A stretch of 8,176 nucleotides of DNA from Hungateiclostridiaceae bacterium UBA1305 (GCA_002307275.1 DBTX01000005.1:1-8176), one strand, 5' to 3'; counted from the first letter of the stretch, positions 1 through 6,219 are shown. Program-made: numbers and translations. Notes: generated from the letters alone by a model not told the origin.

Positions 1-543
1 CCATGGCTGCAGTTCCTGCTTACCGTGACATGGATATTCGGAGTCACAACTGTCATCAACTTTTCAGATGGACTCGACGGTCTTGCAGGGAGTTTATCAA
101 CGATTTCCGCGATGACGCTGTTTGTGGTTGCATTATCAATTGGTCAGTCAGGATCAGCCATGATGGCCATCATACTGGTTGGCGTGGCGTTGGGCTATCT
201 GAGATACAACATGCCTCCTGCATGTGTTTATATGGGGGACGCAGGCGCTGGATTCATGGGATTCATGTTGGGAATAATCGCACTGGACGGTGCCTTCAAA
301 CAGGCTACGGTCTTGTCGCTGTTTGTACCGATCCTGGCTTTGGGAGTACCGATTCTTGATAATATATTTGTTGTATTTAAAAGATCGCTTGAGGGCAAAC
401 CCTTTTATAAGGCAGACAGGAGTCAAGCCCACTACAGACTGATAAAAGCTGGCTTCAGCTCAAAACAGGCAGTATGGTTTCTTTGCCTGATCAATATCTG
501 TCTTTGTCTTACATCAATCATCATCGTTATTTTGAACATCTGA
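1..543 (+). CDS. WecA/TagO/MraY-family polyprenyl-phosphate sugar-1-phosphate transferase, 5' end missing
   Basis: The reading frame is open from base 1, so only the last 180 residues are present; full-length relatives are usually about 300-370 residues. This integral-membrane family moves a sugar-1-phosphate from a UDP-sugar onto undecaprenyl phosphate, the first step of teichoic acid or other surface-glycan synthesis. Visible in this fragment are NFSDGLDGLAG (residues 20-30), the paired-Asp motif of the family, and MGDAGAGFMGF (78-88), the usual MGDSGSxxLG motif with Ala for Ser. Hydrophobic segments flank both motifs and another closes the C-terminus. The cytoplasmic His motif normally reads HLHHRL; here the aligned stretch is QAHYRLI (about 142-148), keeping only one of three His (H144). 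The family assignment is firm, but the sugar substrate cannot be told. The next gene starts 34 bases after the stop, with no terminator seen between them. Confidence 0.88.
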   Translation, partial: PWLQFLLTVTWIFGVTTVINFSDGLDGLAGSLSTISAMTLFVVALSIGQSGSAMMAIILVGVALGYLRYNMPPACVYMGDAGAGFMGFMLGIIALDGAFKQATVLSLFVPILALGVPILDNIFVVFKRSLEGKPFYKADRSQAHYRLIKAGFSSKQAVWFLCLINICLCLTSIIIVILNI

Positions 544-577
544 TGCAACAGAAAAACTACTGATTTAAGGAGAATAT

Positions 578-1288
578 ATGGACACGAATGCCGATTCTGT
601 GTTTTCAGGCTTCACCCCTGAAACCTTCAAATTCCTTCTGGGCCTGGAATTCAACAACAGCAAGCCGTGGTTCGAAGAAAACAAGCCGGATTATCTGAAA
701 TATGTGGTAGAACCCTTCAAGCAGCTTGTAAAGGACTTATCCGGATATATGCTGGCAATTGATCCCGGCTTTGAAACAAGACCGGAAATCAGCAAGACCA
801 TTTCACGAATATATAGGGATGTTCGGTTCTCGAAAGACAAAACTCCATACAAAAGCTCTGTCTGGATCACCTTCAGAAGAGTGGGAAGGGATTGGACCTT
901 CGATCCATGCTTCTTCTTCGAGATAACACCGCATCTTTACCGCTATGGAATGGGCTTCTATACTGCGTCGAAGCCGACAATGGACAGATTGAGGGAACTG
1001 ATTGATGATCATGATCCACAATTCATCAAGGCGGATAAAGTCTACAGGAAACAGGACGTATTTATCATGGAAGGCGATAGGTATAAAAAACTATATAATG
1101 CAGAAAAGCCTGAAGATATTCTGGAATGGTATCAGAGAAAGAACATATACTTCATGTGCACCAGAAAGCCTGAGGACAAGCTGTTCACAAAGCAAATCGC
1201 AGATGATCTGAAGCGTGATTTCGAGCTCGTTCTTCCATTATATAAGTTTTTATGGAAAATTAAAATGGAAGGTGAAACAAAAGCCTAG
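578..1288 (+). CDS. DUF2461 (TIGR02453-type) protein of unknown function
   Basis: A 236-residue protein with the length and motifs of the DUF2461 family: FLLGLEFNNSKPWFEENK near residues 19-36 (the L..L..NN.k.WF pattern) and the strongly conserved block RIYRDVRFSKDKTPYK at 77-92, followed by an aromatic-rich beta region (FDPCFFFEITP, 108-118). No signal peptide or membrane segment is seen, so it should be cytosolic. The family is widespread in bacteria, and I know of no established biochemical activity. The start at 578 is supported by AAGGAG at 566-571 with six bases of spacing. It lies 34 bases after the upstream transferase and may be read on the same transcript. It ends in TAG, followed by 133 bases before the next gene. 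Confidence 0.88.
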   Translation: MDTNADSVFSGFTPETFKFLLGLEFNNSKPWFEENKPDYLKYVVEPFKQLVKDLSGYMLAIDPGFETRPEISKTISRIYRDVRFSKDKTPYKSSVWITFRRVGRDWTFDPCFFFEITPHLYRYGMGFYTASKPTMDRLRELIDDHDPQFIKADKVYRKQDVFIMEGDRYKKLYNAEKPEDILEWYQRKNIYFMCTRKPEDKLFTKQIADDLKRDFELVLPLYKFLWKIKMEGETKA

Positions 1289-1341
1289 GAGTGCGCTCGG
1301 AAACTTCTAGCGGTCTGTCAACGCTAAAACTATACAAGACA

Positions 1342-1370
1342 TTGCCTTGAATCTTACGTAAATATATATG
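1342..1370 (+). promoter_or_regulatory. possible sigma-A promoter for the CoA-binding/Rnf-fusion operon
   Basis: TTGCCT (1342-1347) and TATATG (1365-1370) are separated by 17 bases. The -10 box is a partial match only. The position, in the 133-base gap before the two-gene operon, fits. Other weak -10-like sequences exist in this AT-rich gap, so the call is tentative. Confidence 0.35.
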
Positions 1371-1403
1371 GCTTAGTGCTATTAAATAATTTCTTTTAAA
1401 ATG

Positions 1404-1410
1404 AAAGGAG
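1404..1410 (+). promoter_or_regulatory. ribosome binding site that fixes the start of the CoA-binding gene
   Basis: AAAGGAG lies 11 bases before ATG 1422. An in-frame ATG at 1401 would place this site inside the coding region and has no Shine-Dalgarno sequence of its own, so 1422 is preferred as the start. Confidence 0.75.
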
Positions 1411-1421
1411 ATATTGAATTT

Positions 1422-1850
1422 ATGGCTAAATTGAGCAGGGCGTTTTTCACTGATAAGGAGATTGTTTTCGTAGGTTATTCCAGTTCCACACAGGCGTTCA
1501 GTAAATCCATCTACACAGCTTTCACAGGCGCGGGGATAAAGGTTTACCCGGTAAATCCCAAAAAATCCGATACCTACGATGTGAAGGTATACAATGATAT
1601 AAACGAGCTTCCGCAGGTTCCAACCACAGCTTACATACTTTTGAACAACAGGGATGTCAAGGATGTAGTTCGAAAATTGAAAATCAAGGGTGTCAAAAAA
1701 ATGTTGTTTCAACCCGGTAAAACAGCAGACAAGGAAATACTTGATGAGTGTGCAGCATCCGGTATTGAGGCTGTAGTCGGTTGTCCGATGATGGTTTTTG
1801 GTAAAGGACTTCACAGGTTTCATGGATTTATGGCAGGTGTGAAGAGATGA
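1422..1850 (+). CDS. small CoA-binding-domain (YccU-like) protein
   Basis: A 142-residue single-domain protein of the CoA_binding_2 type, a Rossmann fold related to the N-terminal CoA-binding domain of succinyl-CoA synthetase and ADP-forming acyl-CoA synthetases. The nucleotide-binding start is VFVGYSSSTQAFSKSI at residues 15-30, followed by GAGIKVYPVNPK (36-47), the typical YxVyPVNP strand. The C-terminal part has MLFQPG and VVGCPMMVF (about 122-130). In this family CoA, or a related nucleotide, is expected to bind at the first glycine-rich loop; stand-alone members have no settled function. The gene ends in ATGA shared with the start of the Rnf-like fusion gene, which implies translational coupling and a joint role. 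The start was moved from ATG 1401 to 1422 because the ribosome binding site lies between them. Confidence 0.85.
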   Translation: MAKLSRAFFTDKEIVFVGYSSSTQAFSKSIYTAFTGAGIKVYPVNPKKSDTYDVKVYNDINELPQVPTTAYILLNNRDVKDVVRKLKIKGVKKMLFQPGKTADKEILDECAASGIEAVVGCPMMVFGKGLHRFHGFMAGVKR

Positions 1851-3733
1851 GAGCCTACCCGCTGATCAGGCGAAAATGGTCAAACGAACATATCATGGCT
1901 ATGCTTTTTGTTGTCATTTTGCTATATCTGGTTCCCCGCTGGGTTACAAAACCTTCGGAGGTGCCGGCTTTTCTCGCTGCATTGGCAACAGCTCTGATCA
2001 TTGATTCGGTAGCGGGTTTCATCAAGTACAAACATGTGGTTTGTTCCGTTTCTGCTGCCGTAACAGCAGGGGTACTCCAGGTCATAACCCCGGGTATACC
2101 TCTTTGGGGCAGGCTGATCGGCATAGCTGCTGCAATCGTGTTCGGCAAAGTGCTTTGGAGCGGGACCGGCAAAAATACGCTGAATCCTGCGATCGTCGGA
2201 TATCTGGCAGTTTACATCCTATTCAGTGCCGGATATGCACCTTTAACACCCTCTGTTTTGTTAATACCTGCATTGATTTTGTCATTGCCTTTCATTTTGG
2301 TCAGACCTTTTGCCTCGATCGGGTTTATGGCAGGGATGGCTCTTTCAATGCTCATTATTTCACCATCGATAAGTTTGATGGCCGTTTTGGCCAATTGCCT
2401 GTTTTTTGGCAGTATCATTATGACTGATCCTGTTACAACAACGCACCTGAAAATTCCCGGATTAATAGTTGCTTTTGCAGTAGGCTTCACCCCTCTGCTG
2501 ATGAAAAATCCTGCACTGAATCTGGCGTTGTCGATACTGATTTTCAACCTCGTTTCCTATCTTATTGATGACTTCAGCTATAAACCTGCCAAGCGCTTGC
2601 ATTATAAGGGGCCGCTAATAAAAAGCACAGTAGCTGAAATGGACTACACTTTACCTGCTTTAGATTTGACAGATACTGATAAGGCTGATTCTGAAAATGA
2701 TGTTTGGTCTGAAACATCTATCCATTCAAAATCCGATTTCGATTATGATCAAAAGCTGAAATGCCTCACTACTGAACTACTCTTGAGAAGGATCGAAGAA
2801 AATGAAGTATTCGGCTGCGGGGGAGCAGCATTTCCTACAGTGAATAAAATCAATGGAGTTCTTTCCTCTGACGCTGACAAAAAATATCTGGTCATCAACG
2901 GTGTAGAGTGCGATCCGGGACTGGTGCATGATAAGTGGCTTCTTCGCAACCGTACCGAGGATATCCTCCGAGGTATCAAGGCTGTATACAGCTGCATCAA
3001 TTTCTCAAAAGTGATTCTCGCAGTCAAAGATGCGTCCGGACTCAAAATCCCTGACAGCATTATATTGCATCAGGTTAAGGATCATTATCCTGCCGGGTTT
3101 GAGAAGCTTTTAATTGAAAGTACGCTGGGACAAAAGCTACCTGAAGGTGCAATACCATCAAATGAAGGCATCCTGGTATTAAATGTACAGACGCTTTTAA
3201 TGATATACGAAGCTGTTTTTCTTGAGAAGAAAGCAACGAAAAAATATATTACCGTTTCGGACATGAAAGTTAGAAAAGCTATAAACGTTAAAGTAAGAAT
3301 TGGCGATAATATACTGAAGGTCCTTGATGCCGTATATCCGGGGCTGGTCATTGACGGTGTCAACTGCTCGCCCATGCGTCCTGATAATCAGCCTGTGTTC
3401 ACGGGTGGTGGGGCAATGTTGGCACATATGGCTGATGAAACCAGTAAAATAGAAAAGGAAACCAATTTCATAGCAGTATCGGATATACCAAGATATAAGG
3501 AATCGCCTTTCTGTTCTGGTTGCGGCACCTGTGAAGCGTATTGCCCCCAGAGTCTCAGAATATGCAGGATTTCCGAGCTTGTTGACGAAGAGAAGCTTGA
3601 TGAAACCAGCAGGTACAATCCTGAGAAATGCATCAAATGCGGCATTTGCAGCTATGTTTGTCCCGGAGGGCGAAATCTTTCCGCAAGAGTGATCGAGGCA
3701 AAAAATGCAGTTTTGAAACAGAAGGCTATATGA
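1847..3733 (+). CDS. RnfD/NqrB-like membrane domain fused to RnfC-like NADH/FMN and 2x[4Fe-4S] domains
   Basis: A 628-residue protein that appears to join two Rnf subunits. Residues 1-250 are hydrophobic, with roughly nine or ten membrane segments, and carry RnfD/NqrB hallmarks: GTGKNTLNPAIVG (106-118) and MTDPVTTT (192-199). The (S/T)GAT motif that carries covalent FMN in RnfD and NqrB was not found. Residues 256-300 form an acidic, polar linker. From about 303 the protein is RnfC/NuoF-like: GCGGAAFPT (323-331, flavin/NADH loop), YLVINGVECDP (347-357), an SLBB-like stretch (about 466-496), then two ferredoxin motifs, C556-C559-C562-C566 and C595-C598-C601-C605, enough for two [4Fe-4S] clusters. 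The usual RnfC N-terminal domain is missing. Its ATG overlaps the stop of the CoA-binding gene. By family, it should pass electrons between a soluble carrier such as NADH and the membrane; the actual donor, acceptor and any ion pumping are unknown. No rnfA, B, E or G is in the window. Confidence 0.85.
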   Translation: MRAYPLIRRKWSNEHIMAMLFVVILLYLVPRWVTKPSEVPAFLAALATALIIDSVAGFIKYKHVVCSVSAAVTAGVLQVITPGIPLWGRLIGIAAAIVFGKVLWSGTGKNTLNPAIVGYLAVYILFSAGYAPLTPSVLLIPALILSLPFILVRPFASIGFMAGMALSMLIISPSISLMAVLANCLFFGSIIMTDPVTTTHLKIPGLIVAFAVGFTPLLMKNPALNLALSILIFNLVSYLIDDFSYKPAKRLHYKGPLIKSTVAEMDYTLPALDLTDTDKADSENDVWSETSIHSKSDFDYDQKLKCLTTELLLRRIEENEVFGCGGAAFPTVNKINGVLSSDADKKYLVINGVECDPGLVHDKWLLRNRTEDILRGIKAVYSCINFSKVILAVKDASGLKIPDSIILHQVKDHYPAGFEKLLIESTLGQKLPEGAIPSNEGILVLNVQTLLMIYEAVFLEKKATKKYITVSDMKVRKAINVKVRIGDNILKVLDAVYPGLVIDGVNCSPMRPDNQPVFTGGGAMLAHMADETSKIEKETNFIAVSDIPRYKESPFCSGCGTCEAYCPQSLRICRISELVDEEKLDETSRYNPEKCIKCGICSYVCPGGRNLSARVIEAKNAVLKQKAI

Positions 3734-3742
3734 AGGCTATAT
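3721..3742 (+). repeat. tandem 11-bp duplication across a stop codon
   Basis: GAAGGCTATAT occurs twice without a gap, at 3721-3731 and 3732-3742. The stop codon TGA (3731-3733) of the fusion gene lies at the junction, so the second copy is untranslated. It looks like a slippage duplication. Confidence 0.85.
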
Positions 3743-3774
3743 AGTGTAAAGATTTTTTATAATTGATTGTTATC

Positions 3775-3803
3775 TTGAGGTATCTGTCAGGCTGCATTAT
3801 AAT
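3775..3803 (+). promoter_or_regulatory. sigma-A promoter for the putative structured RNA
   Basis: TTGAGG (3775-3780), 17 bases, then a perfect TATAAT (3798-3803). Transcription would start near 3809-3811. It lies 42 bases downstream of the fusion gene and points at a gene-free, hairpin-rich stretch that ends in a terminator. Confidence 0.7.
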
Positions 3804-3890
3804 CAAACTGTACATGATATCGTGTGCATCGCGGCTTCCGGAGCCGACTCTTTGACGAAAGGAGTGGTCTTAAATTGAAGATTGAACAGG

Positions 3891-3916
3891 AGGTGGCCGT
3901 CAGATGACGGCCACCT
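3891..3916 (+). repeat. perfect 12-bp inverted repeat with GGAGGT in one arm
   Basis: AGGTGGCCGTCA (3891-3902) and TGACGGCCACCT (3905-3916) are exact reverse complements separated by GA. The 5' arm continues a GGAGGTGG sequence, so the hairpin would mask a strong Shine-Dalgarno-like sequence, and its 3' arm resembles the anti-Shine-Dalgarno core. It lies three bases before the terminator stem. Confidence 0.9.
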
Positions 3917-3918
3917 AA

Positions 3919-3951
3919 AAAACAAAAGGGGCTTCGAGCCCTTTTTGTTTT
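3919..3951 (+). terminator. strong intrinsic terminator, possibly bidirectional
   Basis: A 15-bp stem, AAAACAAAAGGGGCT (3919-3933) against AGCCCTTTTTGTTTT (3937-3951), with one G-U pair and a TCG loop. The core is GGGGCT/AGCCC. The 3' arm supplies the T-rich tract, and the A-rich 5' arm supplies one for the opposite direction. Confidence 0.9.
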
Positions 3952-3978
3952 GGGCAAATTTAAATTATGTGATATACT
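3950..3978 (+). promoter_or_regulatory. sigma-A extended -10 promoter for the thioesterase/nitroreductase pair
   Basis: TTGGGC (3950-3955), 17 bases, then TATACT (3973-3978) preceded directly by TGA (3970-3972), an extended -10. The -35 box shares its first two bases with the terminator. Start would be near 3985, giving a leader of about 54 bases. Confidence 0.65.
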
Positions 3979-4038
3979 TTTACTAAAATAATTGATATTT
4001 AATGATGGAGGTTGGCCGGTTTAAAGGCCTGTAAATGT

Positions 4039-4536
4039 ATGAAATACAAGGTTGTAAACAAACAATATACCTCAAGGCATTGCTTCGTATGTGGAGAAGA
4101 GAATAAAGGCGGCCTGCAGGCAAGATTTTATGAAATGGAAAACGGAGAAATCGCAGGCATCTTCACATCTCCTTTTGAACACTCGGGATATCCGGGCCGC
4201 ATGCATGGAGGTGTCGCTTCTGCAATAATAGATGAGGCGATCGGCCGGGCTATTATGATTACTGAACCTGATACTTTTGCCGTTACGATTGAGCTGTCAA
4301 CACAGTTCAGGAAGCCGGTACCCGTATGTACAGAATTAAGAGTCATTGCCAGGATCACCTCTAAAAAGGACAGGATTTTTGAGGGAACAGGCGAAATCCT
4401 TCTTGAAAATGGAGATGTAGCCGTGATAGGCTCAGCAAAGTATCTTAAGCTTCCAATCGAAAGAATTGCCGGTAAAAATCTGGAAGCCGGTGACTTGCTA
4501 TATAATTCAGATGGAATAACTGAAATTGAGTTTTAG
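4039..4536 (+). CDS. PaaI-type hotdog-fold acyl-CoA thioesterase
   Basis: A 165-residue single-domain hotdog protein of the PaaI/4HBT group, which hydrolyses acyl- or aryl-CoA thioesters in the cytosol. The hallmark is the central helix, GYPGRMHGGVASAIIDEAIG (residues 50-69), with HGG at 56-58 and the acidic pair D65-E66, in the place where this family holds its active-site residues. Near the N-terminus, C15-F-V-C18 forms a CxxC pattern that I recall from clostridial members; I see no second pair, so zinc binding is doubtful. The start is uncertain. ATG 4039 has only AAAGG (4023-4027) upstream, while the better GGAGG (4007-4011) lies 27 bases away; the in-frame TTG at 4012 abuts that site too closely to be served by it. 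The substrate is unknown. The stop is 50 bases before the nitroreductase start and no terminator separates them. Confidence 0.85.
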   Translation: MKYKVVNKQYTSRHCFVCGEENKGGLQARFYEMENGEIAGIFTSPFEHSGYPGRMHGGVASAIIDEAIGRAIMITEPDTFAVTIELSTQFRKPVPVCTELRVIARITSKKDRIFEGTGEILLENGDVAVIGSAKYLKLPIERIAGKNLEAGDLLYNSDGITEIEF

Positions 4537-4586
4537 TTACTGCGGAAGAACAAAGATCAATGACTATGGTGGAAGAGGAGATTATG

Positions 4587-5333
4587 ATGAACGAAACTTT
4601 GGCACAAATAAAACATAGAAAATCCGTAAGGATCTTTGAAGACAGGCCATTGCCAGTTGACATAAAGAATGAAATACTGGATTCGGCCTTTCAAGCCCCG
4701 ACTGCCGGAGCAATGATGCTCTACACGATTATCGATATTACCGATCAGAACCTGAAGGAGAAGCTGTCAGTGACCTGCGACGATCAACCTTTTATTGCAA
4801 AAGCACCGCTAGTTCTGGTATTTCTTGCGGATTACCAACGTTGGTATGATACATTTGTATTTTCCGGATGCGAAGTAAGAAAACCCTCTGAAGGGGATCT
4901 TCTGCTTGCGTGTGCCGATGCGGTCATTGCAGCTCAAAATACAGTTGTTGCGGCTGAGTCTATGGGAGTTGGCTCCTGCTATATAGGTGATATTCTAGAA
5001 AACCAGGAAACTGTCAGTGAGCTGTTAAACCTTCCTGACTTTGTTGTTCCCGCTGCAATGTTGGTTTATGGTTACCCTACAAAATCGCAATTGGATCGAA
5101 AAAAGCCTGCGCGCTTTGATAGGGAATTTATTGTTCATGAAAACGGTTATCGAAAATTGTCTTCGCAAGAGCATTTGGATATGCACGTCCGATGGAATGA
5201 AAAAGCCGGAACGCAGGTGAAAAACATTCCTAAAAGCATACAGGCATTCTGCGCACGCAAGTATATGTCTGACTTTGCTTTGGAAAACGACAGATCGGCT
5301 AAGAAATACATAGAAAAGTTCAGGAATGGTTGA
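4587..5333 (+). CDS. nitroreductase-family FMN oxidoreductase
   Basis: A 248-residue protein of the nitroreductase fold (PF00881), which uses FMN and NAD(P)H to reduce nitro compounds, quinones, flavins or related acceptors, normally as a homodimer. Visible motifs are HRKSVRIFEDRPLP (residues 10-23), the N-terminal RxSxR element that contacts the FMN phosphate; QAPTAGAMM (36-44), in the position of the usual APSxxNxQP loop; and GVGSCYIGD (127-135), matching the GLGSCWIG core. The C-terminal extension of about 80 residues is basic and is not recognised in detail. The start is either ATG 4587 or the adjacent ATG 4584; GAGGAG at 4575-4580 gives six bases of spacing to 4587 and only three to 4584, so 4587 is preferred. 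It probably shares the thioesterase transcript. The physiological substrate cannot be read from the sequence. Confidence 0.88.
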   Translation: MNETLAQIKHRKSVRIFEDRPLPVDIKNEILDSAFQAPTAGAMMLYTIIDITDQNLKEKLSVTCDDQPFIAKAPLVLVFLADYQRWYDTFVFSGCEVRKPSEGDLLLACADAVIAAQNTVVAAESMGVGSCYIGDILENQETVSELLNLPDFVVPAAMLVYGYPTKSQLDRKKPARFDREFIVHENGYRKLSSQEHLDMHVRWNEKAGTQVKNIPKSIQAFCARKYMSDFALENDRSAKKYIEKFRNG

Positions 5334-5393
5334 ATCGATCTATGTTTTCAATTGTGAATACCGGGATTTTCTTCTAGCTTGACTTGAATTTAT

Positions 5394-5421
5394 TTGAAGT
5401 AAGGGTAAATCATGATATAAT
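5394..5421 (+). promoter_or_regulatory. sigma-A extended -10 promoter for the NYN-domain gene
   Basis: TTGAAG (5394-5399), 16 bases, then a perfect TATAAT (5416-5421) preceded by TGA (5413-5415). A TTGACT at 5379-5384 is a better -35 on its own but lies 31 bases from the -10, too far. The start would be near 5428, giving a leader of about 48 bases. Confidence 0.7.
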
Positions 5422-5475
5422 AATTCTGTTGAAGTTATTCTTCCTAACAAAATAATGTCAAACAGGAGAACATTT

Positions 5476-6219
5476 ATGGAAAAAGACAAGAAAATCGCCG
5501 TTTTGATTGATGCTGACAATGTATCCGATAAATACATCAAATACATAATCGATGAAATATCGAACCACGGAATTCCAACATACAAAAGGATTTATGGAGA
5601 CTGGACCAAGCCTCAGCTCGCCTCCTGGAAGAATGTACTTCTCAATTACTCAATTACCCCGATACAGCAGTACAACTATACAACAGGCAAAAATTCAACC
5701 GATGCCGCACTGATCATTGATGCAATGGACATTCTTTATTCGCATAATGTAGACGGGTTTTGCATTGTGTCAAGCGACAGTGATTTCACAAAGCTGGCTG
5801 CACGTTTGAGAGAAGCCGGCATGTATGTGATTGGAATGGGGGAGAAGAAGACTCCTACTCCGTTCATATCTGCCTGTGAGAAATTTAAATATCTTGAGGT
5901 GCTTGCTTCAATGGCTGCAAAACCTGCTGAAGTAAAAAATGTGAAGGAAGAGCATAAACAGGAGGAGTCGCCGAAGGTTGGCCAAACAATGACAGAAGCC
6001 ATCAAGACCATCATTACAGAGGTTTCCGATGAAGATGGCTGGACATTTCTCGGGAAATTGGGCGATACGCTTAATAAACGGTATCCTGACTTTGATACCA
6101 GAAATTATGGATTTTCAAAGCTTACTCCATTTTTATCCTCGCTGAACCTTTTTGAGATCAGATCGACAAAAACAAGTAATCCAAGTATCAGTCTGAAATA
6201 TATCAGAAACAAGGTCTGA
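5476..6219 (+). CDS. NYN-domain (LabA-like PIN-fold) putative RNase with C-terminal LOTUS/OST-HTH domain
   Basis: A 247-residue two-domain protein. Residues about 5-145 form a NYN domain, a PIN-like nuclease fold, with the expected acidic metal-binding residues: LIDADN (D12, D14, N15), NSTDAALIID (D76, D82) and SSDSDF (D101, D103). A charged linker (about 150-172, rich in Glu and Lys) leads to a LOTUS/OST-HTH module at about 172-243, a winged-helix type linked to RNA binding in other proteins. By family, it should be a cytosolic ribonuclease or RNA-handling protein; no substrate is known for bacterial members of this architecture as far as I can say. ATG 5476 is chosen because AGGAG (5464-5468) sits seven bases upstream; an upstream in-frame ATG at 5455 would place that site inside the gene. 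It has its own promoter and appears monocistronic. Confidence 0.87.
   Translation: MEKDKKIAVLIDADNVSDKYIKYIIDEISNHGIPTYKRIYGDWTKPQLASWKNVLLNYSITPIQQYNYTTGKNSTDAALIIDAMDILYSHNVDGFCIVSSDSDFTKLAARLREAGMYVIGMGEKKTPTPFISACEKFKYLEVLASMAAKPAEVKNVKEEHKQEESPKVGQTMTEAIKTIITEVSDEDGWTFLGKLGDTLNKRYPDFDTRNYGFSKLTPFLSSLNLFEIRSTKTSNPSISLKYIRNKV

Larger units (their letters stand above)
3809..3951 (+). ncRNA. candidate small structured RNA (about 143 nt), no known family recognised
   Basis: Between a good promoter and a good terminator lies a stretch without a convincing gene but with five consecutive hairpins. They are 3809-3828 (8-bp stem with two G-U pairs, loop ATAT), 3832-3846 (CGGCT/AGCCG), 3847-3865 (7 bp, holding AAAGGAG in its 3' arm), 3891-3916 (perfect 12 bp) and the terminator 3919-3951. 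A new promoter begins at the terminator end, so the transcript appears to be independent of the downstream gene. A ten-codon reading frame starting TTG at 3875 follows GGAG (3861-3864) and ends in the loop of the fourth hairpin; it could be a leader peptide or chance. Alternatives are a trans-acting sRNA, or a cis leader whose terminator is sometimes read through into the thioesterase gene. Confidence 0.55.

Noticed and set aside
1260..1823. 187-codon minus-strand frame over the CoA-binding gene
   Set aside because: It is the antisense shadow of a well-supported plus-strand gene with clear family motifs, and it has no ribosome binding site or recognisable domain.
1847..3733. Reading the fusion protein as a PduS-type cobalamin reductase
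   Set aside because: PduS shares the RnfC-like and Fe-S parts but is not a membrane protein with an RnfD-like domain, and no propanediol or microcompartment genes are in the window.
3809..3951. Reading the structured stretch as a riboswitch of the thioesterase gene
   Set aside because: A separate extended -10 promoter begins at the end of the terminator and can serve the gene directly, so an independent RNA is more likely, though read-through control is not excluded.
5379..5384. TTGACT as the -35 box of the NYN gene promoter
   Set aside because: It is 31 bases from the TATAAT at 5416-5421; TTGAAG at 5394-5399 has a workable 16-base spacer.
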